Numbered from the stretch's first letter, positions 11,857 to 21,882 are shown. The stretch: 64,000 bases of DNA from Synaphobranchus kaupii (GCA_029718625.1 CM056389.1:23469381-23533380), one strand, 5' to 3'. The notes: a model not told the origin generated them from the letters alone. Program-made: numbers and translations.

Positions 11857-12096
11857 ACGGCAGTGTAGTATAATGGTGAAGGAACTGGCCTTGTAACCGA
11901 AAGGTTGCAGGTTCGATTCCCAGGTAGGACACTGCCGTTGTACCCTTGAGCAAGGTACTTAACCTGAATTGCTTCAGTATATATCCAGCTGTATGAATGG
12001 ATAATATGTAAAAACATGATAAAAAAAAGTTGTGTAAGTCACTCTGGATAAGAGCGTCTGCTAAATGCCTATAATGTAATGTAATGTAATGTAATG
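11857..12096 (+). mobile_element. tRNA-derived SINE with L2-type tail (UnaSINE1/V-SINE-like)
   Basis: The head resembles a tRNA, with a box A region TAGTATAATGGTGAAGGAAC and a perfect box B GGTTCGATTCC (11910-11920), which would drive RNA polymerase III. The 3' part (CACTCTGGATAAGAGCGTCT, then GCTAAATGCC) is the conserved tail shared with L2-clade LINEs, and it ends in four TGTAA-type repeats. That tail lets the SINE use LINE reverse transcriptase. It sits inside the right arm of the inverted repeat. Relatives lie at 46293-46506, 54815-54945 and 55358-55570. Confidence 0.9.
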
Positions 12097-12316
12097 ATTC
12101 TAAACCTGTGTATGTATTCAGTTTCTGAACTGTATAAAATACTTTACAAAATATATTTATTTCATTCTGTTACATTGAGGGGTAGTTCAGGTTATTGGAC
12201 ATTATCTTTGCAGTGAATAATGTTTTTTTACCCTGTTAGAATGAGCAGTAACACAAAACAAATTTCTGAAGTTACCGGAAATAATCACTGTACTGTGTTT
12301 TGAAGAAAAAAAGTGA

Positions 12317-12690
12317 ACATTCATGACAAATGTTGATTGGACCCAGGCCAGTATGTGTTTTATATAAAAATAATATTTACATAAAACAACAGTGCTACAA
12401 TATTGCAGTAATAATATATCTCAGAGAGAGGCTGCACCTGTGAGCGTCGTTCCCTAGGCAACACTGCAGAACAACTTGTCAAAAGCAGCAGTCCTGTACC
12501 GTGTTTGGGAAGGGAAAAACAATGTAAAAAAAATCATCATGACAAATGCTGATTGGACCCAGGCCAGTATGTGCTTCATATTAAAATAATATTTTTACAA
12601 AAGAACAGAAATGCTACATTATTAGAATAATATATCTTGGAGGGTGGCTGCACCTGTGGGCCTGTTTCCCTAGGCTGCATTTAAAACATA
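12317..12690 (+). repeat. Two-copy tandem repeat related to the olfactory-receptor upstream region
   Basis: The unit (about 12317-12500) recurs at about 12535-12690. Both hold GATTGGACCCAGGCCAGTAT and end near GGCTGCACCTGTG and TTCCCTAGGC. The reverse complements of 21883-22050 and 45455-45610, just upstream of the two receptor first exons, are clear relatives of the same unit. Here the unit is inverted relative to those copies and no receptor follows. Confidence 0.65.
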
Positions 12691-13855
12691 TTTTAGTGGA
12701 CATCTAGGTGGAATAAGAGAGATTATGAAAAGAAAGCCGCGTTGTTCCGTTTTAAATACGTAGAGCCGAAACCAAAGGACCGTACTGCGTCCGTAGTGCC
12801 TCTAACCAATCAGGTGCCAGCTATTTCAGTTGTGGGCGGCAACAATTATCCATATGACATAGAGGATGCGTCCCAATACTCAAAAAATGCACCCTCCCTT
12901 CCTCCACTACCACCTCCTCTACTCCGTGCCCCGGAAACCGAACTTTGTGTCCTCCCTCCCTCCACTGTCCCAATATTAAAAAAGATGAGCGAAGCGGCTT
13001 CAAACTCGGGTACTCCTCCCCTCCGGCAAAGCATACATCGATGTATCCTACTGCGGACGTTTTTTCACATTTTTGGGTGACATCATCGTGCTCACGCCCA
13101 CAGAAGGCAACAGTGATGATGCGTAGCTATGAATTAGATATGAATACGAATATGAATTTTCCCAAGATAATGATGCCGCAATGCAAGATATTTATCCTAA
13201 ATTGTGTGTGCTTCAGTAGGTTATTATCACACATAGGACATAGCATCCTACAACGGACAACAAAATGCCAGTCCGTTTTTGTGGTTCATATCCTACATAA
13301 AAATTCGGCAATTTAAGTCGGGGAAAGAGCTTTATTTATTTGCTTGCACATTAATGTTGCTTATTAACGTGACTATACATAAATATAGCCTAAGCATGAC
13401 AGCTACCATTTCAGTATGTGAATATGCATTAATGAATGTATTCGTAGCTGAATGTAACCGATGTGAGATGCAAGGAGCTGGTAATAGTAGGCTGTAGTGT
13501 AGCTACAGTAGCCTATATGAGGTGAATTAGTGCTCGGTATGTTCAGACATCGGGATTCTGGAATTACAGTAAATTGTTATGTTTGCATATTGTTAAGCAT
13601 ATTTGAGTATAAAAACAAAGTCATGTTTATGTTCCTATCTGACATCATCATAGCGTGCCAGAGTGCGACAGACAGGTGGTGATACTAATGAGCATGCGCA
13701 TAATAAACGCCCCCCCCCCCCCCCCTTCTCCAGGCCAAACTCAGTGGATGTGGTCATGTCTTTTTCTGTCCGTCGATAACTAGCTAGATTGATGCTAGCA
13801 AACTACTTTGGTTGACTGCAAATGTGGAGACTTCTGTTGAATAAAATGTCTCGCG
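12691..13855. other. Gene-free stretch; C16 run at 13710-13725
   Basis: The ORF 12742-13080 is proline-rich (SLPPLPPPLLRAPE) but has no recognisable domain or neighbouring exon, so I leave it uncalled. A run of sixteen C residues lies at 13710-13725, where sequencing length is often unreliable. Nothing else is recognised. Confidence 0.4.
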
Positions 13856-14343
13856 TTAGAAGCGATACTATAATATCTCTGCATTTGAATGGATCTCTAT
13901 GGGAATTGGGGGGTGGGTCTAGATTTAGCTGTAAATTACACTGGAACAGTATGGAACACATGGTTGGCTAAATGGCTGTAAGTCATCAAGGGTCTGACGT
14001 ATCAAACAAGCCTTAAACAATCACTCTGCTGCCAGATATGCAGTAGATATGGATGGATCACTTTAAGGGTTGTTTCTCCTGACAAATTTTCCTATTGAAC
14101 TATATGGAAAAATAAGTCAGGAGAAGAAACCCTTCAAGTTATTCATCCATATCTACTGCATATCTGGCAACAGAGTGATGGTTTAAAGCTTGTTTGATAC
14201 GTCAGACCCTTGATGACTTACAGCCATTTAGCCAACCATGTGTTCCATACTGTTCCAGTGTAATTTACAGCTAAATCTAGACCCACCCCCCAATTCCCAT
14301 AGAGATCCATTCAAATGCAGAGATGTTATAGTATCGCTTCTAA
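13856..14343. mobile_element. 488-bp near-perfect palindrome (fold-back MITE)
   Basis: The sequence starts TTAGAAGCGATACTATAA and ends with its near-exact reverse complement TTATAGTATCGCTTCTAA. The match continues through both arms (CATTTGAATGGATCTCTATG against its complement near 14310, and GCAGTAGATATGGATG against its complement near 14150) to a centre near 14100. Only scattered mismatches occur. There is no open reading frame. The outermost TTA/TAA could be the 3-bp target of a PIF/Harbinger-type element, but that is a guess. It must be young or recently converted. Confidence 0.85.
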
Positions 14344-14423
14344 GAGTACCAGAAAATAAGATATCAAGAGTCTTTTGATGTTGTTGGGTCACAGACATCA
14401 GGAAGTCATGGCATGCAAAGGAT

Positions 14424-14711
14424 ATAATAATAATAATAATAATGCATTCAATTTCTATAGCGCTTTTCTAGGTACTCAAAGTGCTTTACAGTTTAAAATT
14501 ACACACAGTAAAATTATTTAATAAGTAGTTAATAAAAATAATAATAATAAAAAATAAAACATAAAAAATTTAAAAAAATAATAATAAAAATAAAAAAATA
14601 AAATAAAAATTAAAAATAAATAAATAAAATAGAATAAAATAAAATAATTAAGACAGATAAAAAGAAGGAGTATAATTTAAAATTTCAGTCATGGGATAGA
14701 GGGGAGGATGT
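14424..14711 (-). mobile_element. 3' UTR and (ATT)n tail of the L2-type LINE
   Basis: On the minus strand, sequence after the ORF stop passes through an A/T-rich tract (14520-14650) and a conserved end reading AAGTACCTAGAAAAGCGCTA, then finishes in an (ATT)n tail at 14443-14424. That short repeat tail is where reverse transcription begins in this class of LINE. Confidence 0.8.
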
Positions 14712-17700
14712 TTAACAGGGGAAAGCCAGTTTGAAGAGGTGGGTTTTGAGAGCCTGTTTGAAGGATGGTAGGGTGGTTGCCAGACGGATGTGGATGGGGA
14801 GGGCATTCCAGAGGGAGGGTGCAGCAACTGAAAAGGCCCTGTCGCCCCAGGTCCGGAGCTTGGTCCTGGGGATTGTCAGATTGTTCGTGTCAGCGGACCT
14901 GAGGCGACGGGAAGGAGTGTGATGGGGGAGGAGGTCAGAGAGGTAGGGAGGGGCCAGGTTATTTAGGGCTTTGTAGGTGATGAGCAGTATTTTGTAGTCA
15001 ATCCTGTGTTTAACCGGGAGCCAGTGGAGGTTGTGGAGGACAGGGGTGATGTGATCTCGGCGACGGGTGGAGGTGAGCAGACGGGCAGCAGAGTTCTGAA
15101 CGTATTGTAGTTTATTGAGGATTTTGTTGGGTGAACCATAGAGGATGCTATTGCAGTAATCGAGTCTGGAGGTTATGAGGGCATGGATGAGGGTTTCAGC
15201 AGCGGAAAGGGACAGGGAGGGACGGAGGCGGGCAATGTTCCGGAGGTGAAAGAAGGCAGTTTTGGTGATGTGGTTGACGTGTGGTAGGAATGAGAGGGTG
15301 GGGTCGAGGATGATGCCGAGGTTGCGGACATGGGTGGAGGGGGTGACGATGGAACCGTCAATGGTGAGAGAGAAGGTCTGGGCGGAGCGGATGAGGGAGT
15401 TTGGGCCGATGATGAGTATTTCCGATTTATTGCAGTTGAGTTGGAGAAAGTTCTGTTGCATCCAAGTTTTTATATCAGCAAGGCAGGTGGTGAGGGTGGA
15501 GTGGGTGGTTGAGGTGATGGTTTTGGAGGAGAGGTAGAGTTGTGTGTCGTCTGCATAGCAATGGAAGCGGAGGCCATGGCGGCGGAGAATTTGACCCAGG
15601 GGAAGTATATACAGGATGAAGAGGGGGGGGCCGAGCACTGATCCTTGGGGGACACCATGAATGACTGGGGCGGTGGAGGATTGGCAGTGGTTTATGGAGA
15701 TGTATTGGTGTCTGTTGGAGAGGTAGGAGGTGAACCAGGAGAGGACAGTACCGGAAATACCAAGGGAGTGAAGGCGTGAGAGGAGGATGGAGTGGTTGAT
15801 GGTGTCAAAGGCGGCGGTGAGGTCGAGGAGGATAAGGATGGTTAAAGAGCCGGAGTCAGCAGAGAGAAGGATGTCATTAGTGATTTTCAGTAGTGCAGTT
15901 TCTGTACTGTGATTGGTGCGGAAGCCGGATTGGAAGGGTTCGTAGAGGTTATTGTTGTGGAGGTGGGTTTTGAGTTGAGCGGCGACAGCTCGCTCAAGGA
16001 CTTTAGACAGGAAGGGGAGGTTGGATATGGGCCGGTAGTTGTTGGGGATGTCAGGGTCGAGACCAGGTTTTTTTAGAATGGGGGTAACGGCAGCAAGCTT
16101 GAGGGAGGGGGGGACGAGACCAGTGGACAGGGAGGAGTTGATTATGTTGGTGATAAGTGGGGAGAGAGTGGGGAGGCAAGCCTTGACTAGGAAGGTGGGA
16201 ATAGGGTCGAGGGCACTGGTTGATGACTTCATACTGGTGACTATGGAGGAGAGATCTGATTCGGAGATAGGACTGAAGGATGAGAATGAATGGCTAGGGA
16301 GTAGGGGGGGATCTGGTTGAAGGCATGGGGGGGTGGTGAGGGAGGAGGCAGATAGCTGGCGGTGAATTGTATCGATTTTAGATTGAAAAGATGACAGGAA
16401 GGAATTGCATTTGCTGGTGGTGAAGGAGTTAGAGATGGTGTCCATGGGCTTGAGGAGTTTGTTGATAGTGGAGAAGAGAGTTTTGGGGTTGTTGGAGCCA
16501 GTTTGGATGATGAAGGAGTAGTGCGAGGAACGAGCGTTGTTGAGGGCATCTTTGTATTGTTGTTGGTGGAATTTGTAGGCATCCAAGTGAACAGTGAGTC
16601 CGGTTTTATTGGCAAGTCTTTCAAGTTGGCGGCCCTTGGCTTTGAGTTGGCGGAGTTGATCGGTGTACCAGGGGGCGGAGTGAGTGAAGGAGACGGATTT
16701 GGTTTTTGTGGGGGCAATTTCATCAAGACAGGAGGAGAGTGCAGTATTGTAGTTATTAACTAGGTCAGTGACAGAGGCGTTTGGAGTGAGGGCAGGGTCG
16801 GATATAGTGTCGGCCAAGATGGAAGAGAAGGAGGAGGAGTTTATGGAGTTGACCTTACGAAATGTGATGGTGCGTTCCTGTTTGACAAGGGGGATGGGAA
16901 TGACAATGTCCAGGGTGATAGCCAGATGGTCGGAAATTGTGAGGTCAGTGCTGGTGAGGTTGCGGATGGTGATGCCAGAGGTGCAGACCAGATCCAGTGT
17001 GTGTCCTTTTCCGTGGGTGGGGAAATCAATGTGTTGGGTGATGTTGAAATAGTGTAAAATGTCCAATAGTTCTATTGTAGTTTTGCAGTCAGGAGAGTCG
17101 ACATGGATATTGAAGTCACCAAGTAGAAGGATAGATGGGGATATGGCACAGAGCTGGGTTAGGAATTCGGATAGGTCAGAGGGAAATAAGGGGTTTGGTT
17201 TGGGGGGACGGTAGATGACAGCAGTGACAAGGGGTTTTGGACCAGACAGTTTAAAAGCAAGATGTTCGAAGGAGGGGGGGGAGGGAATGGATATTGCGCT
17301 GGTTTTTATTGTTTGTCGGTGAAATGTTGCTATGCCGCCACCGCGCCCATCCTGGCGTGGTTTGTCCATATATGTGTATCCAGCGGGTGCAGTTTGGTTA
17401 AGAGAGAAATATTCAGATGGTTTATGCCAGGTTTCAGTTAAGCAGAGAAAGTCCAGTTTGTTGTCAGTGATGAATTCATTGAGAATGGGGCCTTTAGTGT
17501 TTAGGGATCGGGTGTTAAAAAGTGCAAATTTGAGATATGATTGTGTCTGGGTGGGCAGGTTTGCTTTGATCAGTGAGCGGAGGGAGGCGGAGTGAACGTG
17601 GTGTTTGTTGTGATGACGTAATGAATCTGCGACAGTGCGAGCGGGTGACCAGATAGACGGGATGGAGTAATCAGATGAGTTGTAAACAAAGTGTCGGCGT

Positions 17701-17849
17701 GAACCTCTATGGATGTATCTGGATCGGCGTAACAGTCCACGGTGTTTGATGGCGGAGATGCATAGAGGTGGATTGATAAGTGTATTAAGTTTGAGAAGCT
17801 GTGCAGTGGAGTATTTGATCATTTTGAAGCGGGCGAACGCAGTTAGCAC
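14712..17849 (-). CDS. Intact L2-clade LINE ORF: APE endonuclease and reverse transcriptase
   Basis: This 1045-codon frame has no stop or frameshift. It encodes the protein that nicks genomic DNA and copies the element's RNA at the nick (target-primed reverse transcription, in the nucleus). The endonuclease spans about residues 105-320: FNTRSL (111-116), ETW (139-141), GRGGGIA, VIYRPP, GDFN (244-247) and SDH (306-308). The reverse transcriptase spans about 560-830: [17 protein letters not shown] (603-619), [21 protein letters not shown] (catalytic D676), [10 protein letters not shown] and YADD (765-768). The C-terminal tail has LHWLPV and LWNALP. All expected catalytic residues are present. 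The first ATG is used; Met10 is an alternative start. The antisense ORFs on the plus strand are shadows. This is the only autonomous-looking element in the window. Confidence 0.93.
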   Translation of the reverse strand: MLTAFARFKMIKYSTAQLLKLNTLINPPLCISAIKHRGLLRRSRYIHRGSRRHFVYNSSDYSIPSIWSPARTVADSLRHHNKHHVHSASLRSLIKANLPTQTQSYLKFALFNTRSLNTKGPILNEFITDNKLDFLCLTETWHKPSEYFSLNQTAPAGYTYMDKPRQDGRGGGIATFHRQTIKTSAISIPSPPSFEHLAFKLSGPKPLVTAVIYRPPKPNPLFPSDLSEFLTQLCAISPSILLLGDFNIHVDSPDCKTTIELLDILHYFNITQHIDFPTHGKGHTLDLVCTSGITIRNLTSTDLTISDHLAITLDIVIPIPLVKQERTITFRKVNSINSSSFSSILADTISDPALTPNASVTDLVNNYNTALSSCLDEIAPTKTKSVSFTHSAPWYTDQLRQLKAKGRQLERLANKTGLTVHLDAYKFHQQQYKDALNNARSSHYSFIIQTGSNNPKTLFSTINKLLKPMDTISNSFTTSKCNSFLSSFQSKIDTIHRQLSASSLTTPPCLQPDPPLLPSHSFSSFSPISESDLSSIVTSMKSSTSALDPIPTFLVKACLPTLSPLITNIINSSLSTGLVPPSLKLAAVTPILKKPGLDPDIPNNYRPISNLPFLSKVLERAVAAQLKTHLHNNNLYEPFQSGFRTNHSTETALLKITNDILLSADSGSLTILILLDLTAAFDTINHSILLSRLHSLGISGTVLSWFTSYLSNRHQYISINHCQSSTAPVIHGVPQGSVLGPPLFILYILPLGQILRRHGLRFHCYADDTQLYLSSKTITSTTHSTLTTCLADIKTWMQQNFLQLNCNKSEILIIGPNSLIRSAQTFSLTIDGSIVTPSTHVRNLGIILDPTLSFLPHVNHITKTAFFHLRNIARLRPSLSLSAAETLIHALITSRLDYCNSILYGSPNKILNKLQYVQNSAARLLTSTRRRDHITPVLHNLHWLPVKHRIDYKILLITYKALNNLAPPYLSDLLPHHTPSRRLRSADTNNLTIPRTKLRTWGDRAFSVAAPSLWNALPIHIRLATTLPSFKQALKTHLFKLAFPC

Positions 17850-18702
17850 AGTGCTAACTGCCTAACGTTAGGACTGGGACGAGCTGAGGAGGCTGCTAGC
17901 TAGCTAGCTAGCAGCTAACTGGAAAGGTGGCGGTCCCAGCCGGAACCGCTCCAAGACAGCTGAAGGGCTGTCCAGGCTGCAACTTTCTGAAGCAGTGGTG
18001 GTGCCGCCGGCCAGATGGAAGCACAACAGTGCAAGCTGACAGGAGAGGGCCCAACAGCAGCGGCGGCAGCTGGCAGCAGTGAGACGGACTTTGCAGCAGG
18101 CAGCAGTGAGACGGACTTTGCCTGAAACGGGAGCCCGGTGTAGCTAGCTGCTACATTAGCTGGTGTAGCAGGTATGTAACCACCGTAAAAAAGTAGCGAG
18201 CAGGTGGTGAAAGAGTTCAGGCAGAGCTTGATAAGGATCCAGAAATGCCCAGGTTTGAGGCTGGGAAACGAGCGTTGAGAGGGCTGCTATGCTGTGGTCC
18301 TGGCCAGGGCAGGGTAACCGCAGCTGGGACGAGCTGAGGAGGCTGCTAGCTAGCTAGCTAGCAGTTAACTGGAAAGGTGGCGGTCCCAGCCGGAGCCGCT
18401 CCAAGACAGCTGAAGGGCTGTCCGGGATGATACTTTCTGTAGCAGTGGTGGTAGCAGTGGTGGTGCCGCCGGGCAGATGGAAGCACAACAGTGCAAGCTG
18501 TCAGGAGAGGGCCCAACAGCAGCGGCGGCAGCTGGCAGCAGTGAGACGGACTTTGCCTGGAACGGGAGCCCGGTGTAGCCAGCTGCTACATTAGCTGGTG
18601 TAGCAGGCACGTAACCACCGTAAAAAGTAGCGAACAGGTGGGGAAAGTGTTCAGGCAGAGCTTGATAAAAGCTAACAGTCCAGGCAGGACAAAAGTCCGA
18701 CG
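17850..18702 (-). promoter_or_regulatory. 5' UTR of the L2-type LINE: two tandem 450-bp monomers
   Basis: The unit beginning GGGACGAGCTGAGG recurs with a 450-bp period (about 17875 and 18325). Both copies hold GCTAGCTAGCTAGCAG, GGTGGCGGTCCCAGCCGG and GCAGCGGCGGCAGCTGGCAG. The left copy has an extra internal duplication of CAGCAGTGAGACGGACTTTG. The repeats lie directly upstream of the LINE ORF and are GC-rich against an AT-rich background. Tandem 5' monomers act as promoters in several LINE families, and I infer that role here. Confidence 0.75.
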
Positions 18703-18845
18703 TTAAAACAGCTAAAACTTTGTTAAAACTAGCTAAACTAACTAAAACTTTGTTAAAAACTAGCTAAAACTTTGTTAAAAACTAGCTAAAACTTTGTTAA
18801 AAACTAGCTAAAACTTTGTTAAAACTAGCTAAAACTATGTTAAAA
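18703..18845. repeat. Minisatellite of about 21-23 bp, six to seven units
   Basis: The unit AAAACTAGCTAAAACTTTGTT repeats with small length changes. It joins the outer edge of the LINE 5' monomers and ends in unique sequence near 18850. The ORF 18816-19010 here is not a gene. Confidence 0.85.
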
Positions 18846-18989
18846 TTAAATTCAAATCTCAGATGGAGAAGCGGCGAACAAACACGCCAGCGTCCTCTCA
18901 CATCCGATGAACATCCGGGGAACATGGAACACACATGCACAGATATGGAAGTTACTTGCATATTGATATGTGACCAAATATTAAAAATT

Positions 18990-19229
18990 ATTACTTTATT
19001 CTATATATAAATGCAGGGGGGCCAATAATTGTGGCCAATGTGGTTTTGTTAAAAATAATTATTTCTTGATGAGGGATTTTTTTTTTCTCATAATAAATTA
19101 ACGTCAATTAAAGGTTGGATTCTTCTTGTTTTTTCAGTGTGAGATTAAGCTAATTCACCAAACGGTGAATTTTTTATAACCCTTTTTGCTCATCTTTACA
19201 GGGGGGGCCAATAATAGTGGCTGCAACTG
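18990..19229 (-). mobile_element. Tc1/mariner terminal fragment
   Basis: The right end is CTATTATTGG...CAACTG-type: read on the minus strand it starts CAGTTGCAGCCACTATTATT, a fish Tc1-like terminal sequence, flanked by TA at 19230-19231. A second GGGGGGCCAATAAT motif lies at about 19014. No transposase or left end remains, so this is a deleted copy. It lies at the left edge of receptor duplicon copy 1. Confidence 0.6.
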
Positions 19230-19701
19230 TATATTGACTATTGATCTTTCCAGAGAGGGCCATTCAGTTATGGTAAAATTAGTGATGCTGTTTCTTCTTG
19301 AGGAGGCAAAATGGCTCATTGTGAAACTCATTTTGAGTTTGTGTGATTATTTGTTTCATAAAGAAATGGCAGAAAAATGTTTGGTGTAATGGTTTTAATA
19401 GAGTGATAGTGAGTAATAACATTGTTCCATGCATCATCAGAGGTATTTGTGATTTGTTGTATTTTGTCAAATGATACACACACAGTAGAGCCCTAGTGGG
19501 AAATGCAAACAGAGGTACAGATTCACTAGAAAACCATGCAGGCTATGAACCCATTTTCAAACTCTTTCATAAACAATACATATTCTCTTTTTTATTATCA
19601 CTGGTTGTGCATTAAATGAAAACAAGTCACACTTCCCTTTGATAAAAACAGGGCAGACACTTCTCCCTCTATATGAGTATATTGGGTCCATCTAAAAGTA
19701 G

Positions 19702-20057
19702 GGCTAGTTGGGTTAGTTTTTCTGATGTAGAAAAAACAAGTCATGTTCTGAGATTCAGCTTTTGGCTTGTTTGATTATCGGTCACTAATTTCTACATGAA
19801 TTTATAGCGTCAAAATTAGAGTCTGCGTAAAATATAAGACCACAATAATTAATGTGGCCAATAAATGATTCACATTGAAATTGGGGCATTTTAAATAAAT
19901 TTGAAAAGATTTATCAAAAATGTCCGAAAAAATCAATTCCGAACCACCCAATTCCGAATGGTTTTCATATCTCTAAATGTATTAATGACAAATTGTAAAA
20001 TTGTAATTTTCATGTCATCCAGTACATTGTATCAGAGTTCAGAGGCAACTTTTCTTA
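19702..20057. other. 3' flank of olfactory receptor 1
   Basis: This AT-rich stretch follows the receptor stop on the minus strand and aligns with the matching flank at 43200-43620. Part would be 3' untranslated sequence. I find no confident polyadenylation site. Confidence 0.4.
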
Positions 20058-20993
20058 TTACCGGAGCTGGGTTACTTTCGAATGAAGTATCTGCACAATC
20101 TTGGTCTTTAGTTCCTTGGTCTGCAGGGCATATACAATGGGGTTCATGTTGGCGGGAACGATGTGAAAGATAATAAACGCCGTCATCCGGTACCTGATGT
20201 GGATCTGGAGACGATGAGAAATGATGATGAGGAAGCTAGTCCAGAGCATGATCATGTAGAGGAGCAGGTGGGTGGCGCAGGTCTGCAAGGCCTTTCTGTT
20301 CAACTCCTTGTTCTTTCTGGAGACACAGCTGACCAGAATCCTGAAATATGTGAAGGCCACGCTGCCCATAGACAAGACAAGAAGTATGACGGTGAGAATC
20401 AAACCGTAGATATTGTTGATGCTCACATCCTGGCAGGAGAGCTTGAACAGGGACGGGTTGTCACAGAAGCCACTCAAAATGACGGAGCGGCAGCGAGTTA
20501 GCCGGACGCTGAGGCCCACAGTGATGGATATCACCATTATCGAATAACTCCAGGCAGATACGGTCAGCTTAGCCACCATCGTAGGGCTCATGATGGAGGC
20601 ATACCTGAGAGGGTGGCATATGGCCACATACCTGTCGAAAGCCATGATCATCATCACCGTATGGCAGGATGTTCCATAGATGTGGGTAAAGAAGGCCTGG
20701 GAGATGCACCAGTAGTAGCTGATGGACTTTTCGGCGGAGACCACATCCAACATCAGCCGGGGCAGAAGCACTGTGTTCCCCAGGACGTCATTGAAGGACA
20801 GGCTGAAGAGCAGCAGGTACATTGGCTGCTGCAGGCTCCTGTCCATCATAATAAGCAGCATGACCCCTGTGTTGGTGGTCAGGATGGTCAGGTAGATGAC
20901 CAACACGAGGGCAAACACTGGGTAAATGAAACGATGGGGGACATCAATGCCCTCGATCACCAGGATGGGACTGTTGTAGGTCACATTATTCAT
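20058..20993 (-). CDS. Fish odorant receptor (olfactory GPCR), copy 1
   Basis: This is a seven-transmembrane odorant receptor, expected in the plasma membrane of olfactory cilia, coupling to a G protein. The 311-residue frame matches usual receptor length (about 310-320). It has an N-terminal glycosylation site (NVT, residues 3-5), PMYLLL (57-62), the MAFDRYVAICHPLRY motif at the end of TM3 (117-131), extracellular cysteines including C96, C177 and C187, a TM6 region KALQTCATHL (234-243) and NPIVYAL in TM7 (284-290). I chose Met at 20993 rather than the upstream ATG at 21041. The copy at 44559 lacks the upstream ATG, and a splice acceptor (GACAG) lies between the two ATGs. The frame is intact. 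It is about 90% identical to the receptor at 43624-44559. Confidence 0.93.
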   Translation of the reverse strand: MNNVTYNSPILVIEGIDVPHRFIYPVFALVLVIYLTILTTNTGVMLLIMMDRSLQQPMYLLLFSLSFNDVLGNTVLLPRLMLDVVSAEKSISYYWCISQAFFTHIYGTSCHTVMMIMAFDRYVAICHPLRYASIMSPTMVAKLTVSAWSYSIMVISITVGLSVRLTRCRSVILSGFCDNPSLFKLSCQDVSINNIYGLILTVILLVLSMGSVAFTYFRILVSCVSRKNKELNRKALQTCATHLLLYMIMLWTSFLIIISHRLQIHIRYRMTAFIIFHIVPANMNPIVYALQTKELKTKIVQILHSKVTQLR

Positions 20994-21013
20994 CCTGGTT
21001 TTCCTGGGAAATT

Positions 21014-21706
21014 CTGTCACACTGGAAAACAGAAAAGCCAAAAAAAAATTTTCATGGCATGAAGTTATAATTAAAAAGTATATTTTACCAGTTAAAATGT
21101 AAAAAAAAAAAATATGTATCCATTATTACTGCTTTAAAATATACTTTCATTCCAATATTGTAGCATGCATTTTGGAATGTCATCCAGCATTAAAATCAAT
21201 GTATGCTTCCTCTTTATATTTGAAATACACCTGCCTTTTATATGCCATGATAGTGGTTGTGGGGAAAGCCATAAAAATAATATTTTTATGGAAATCTGCC
21301 ATTATTCAATGACATAAAGCAAAGCAGATTAAAATTAATGGATATAAATAATATAAAGTTGTATTTTGAAAAAAAGCATGACTGGAGTATTTTCTACATT
21401 AATGCAAATAAACACAATATACAGCTATGTAATGCGTTCTAGAGGCAACAACTCCACTGAGTCTAGCACATTGTGCAGGCTAGGCTTAGTTTCTTAAAAC
21501 CACAAGAAATTCACATTTGCAATCAGAGAAATCCCATTATAGCTACAATGACATACAATCTCTTTTTCTCCAGTCTTCCAGAATGGTCTGTATTGTTACC
21601 AATGCTCACACAGTAGTCTAGTACTAGTAGATGCTCCTGACTCCAAACAAAGTAACTGCAACATATTTTTGGCTGTGCTCTGAATGGTGTAAAGGCGAGG
21701 TCTTAC
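21014..21706 (-). other. Predicted 5' UTR intron of olfactory receptor 1
   Basis: A donor GACAG|GTAAGACC lies at 21707/21706, and an acceptor GACAG|AATTTCCC after a T-rich tract lies at 21014/21013. The 693-bp intron ends 20 bp upstream of the start codon. The same pair occurs in copy 2 with a 684-bp intron. Odorant receptors commonly have non-coding upstream exons and one coding exon, so the arrangement fits the family. It is a prediction without transcript support. Confidence 0.6.
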
Positions 21707-21800
21707 CTGTCTCAGGTTTAAGGCTGGCAGTCCTCTCTTCCTCGTGGGCTTTCAGGCTTTATCCTGCCGTCCCCACTTTGTGCTGTCACTCATTTTGGAG
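21707..21800 (-). promoter_or_regulatory. Predicted non-coding first exon and promoter region of receptor 1
   Basis: Sequence upstream of the donor (CTTAAACCTGAGACAG on the minus strand) is GC-richer than its surroundings and almost identical to copy 2. The 5' limit is unknown. I see no TATA box. Farther upstream, about 21902-21911 reads TCCCTAGGCT on the minus strand, a partial match to the EBF/Olf-1 consensus, and it is present in both copies. Confidence 0.45.
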
Positions 21801-21882
21801 GCAGGAGAGGACCGCCCCCAGACTCAGTGATGATGTAATGCACTGAAAGACGGGTGGCAGATGCTGCAGCTGTTGACATGTT

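Larger units (their letters stand above)
9285..12290. repeat. Large inverted repeat, arms about 9285-9645 and 11630-12290
   Basis: The left arm and the reverse complement of the right arm agree in several blocks: GATAAAGGATATTTAAATGT, ATTACTGTGGAACAGCCCTT, TTCAGAAACTGAATAC and a piece with TCTAACA...GAAAAAAACATGATTACACTGC. The two arms diverge in detail, so the structure is old. The loop contains a long LTR (9694-11357), and the right arm is interrupted by a SINE (11857-12096). No transposase is present. It may be a fold-back element or an inverted duplication. Confidence 0.65.

Noticed and set aside
11857..11930. tRNA gene
   Set aside because: A and B boxes are present, but the sequence continues into an L2-type tail with TGTAA repeats and recurs in several places, so it is a SINE head.
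12742..13080. 112-residue proline-rich ORF
   Set aside because: No recognisable domain, no splice context and low-complexity composition.
14731..17595. Plus-strand ORFs across the LINE
   Set aside because: All are shadows of the intact minus-strand LINE ORF.
20994..21041. Upstream ATG giving a 327-residue receptor
   Set aside because: The extra 16 residues lie across a predicted splice acceptor, are absent from the duplicate copy and add no receptor feature.
20163..21062. Long plus-strand ORFs opposite receptor 1 (and 43729-44667 opposite receptor 2)
   Set aside because: They are antisense shadows of a strongly conserved coding frame and have no domain of their own.
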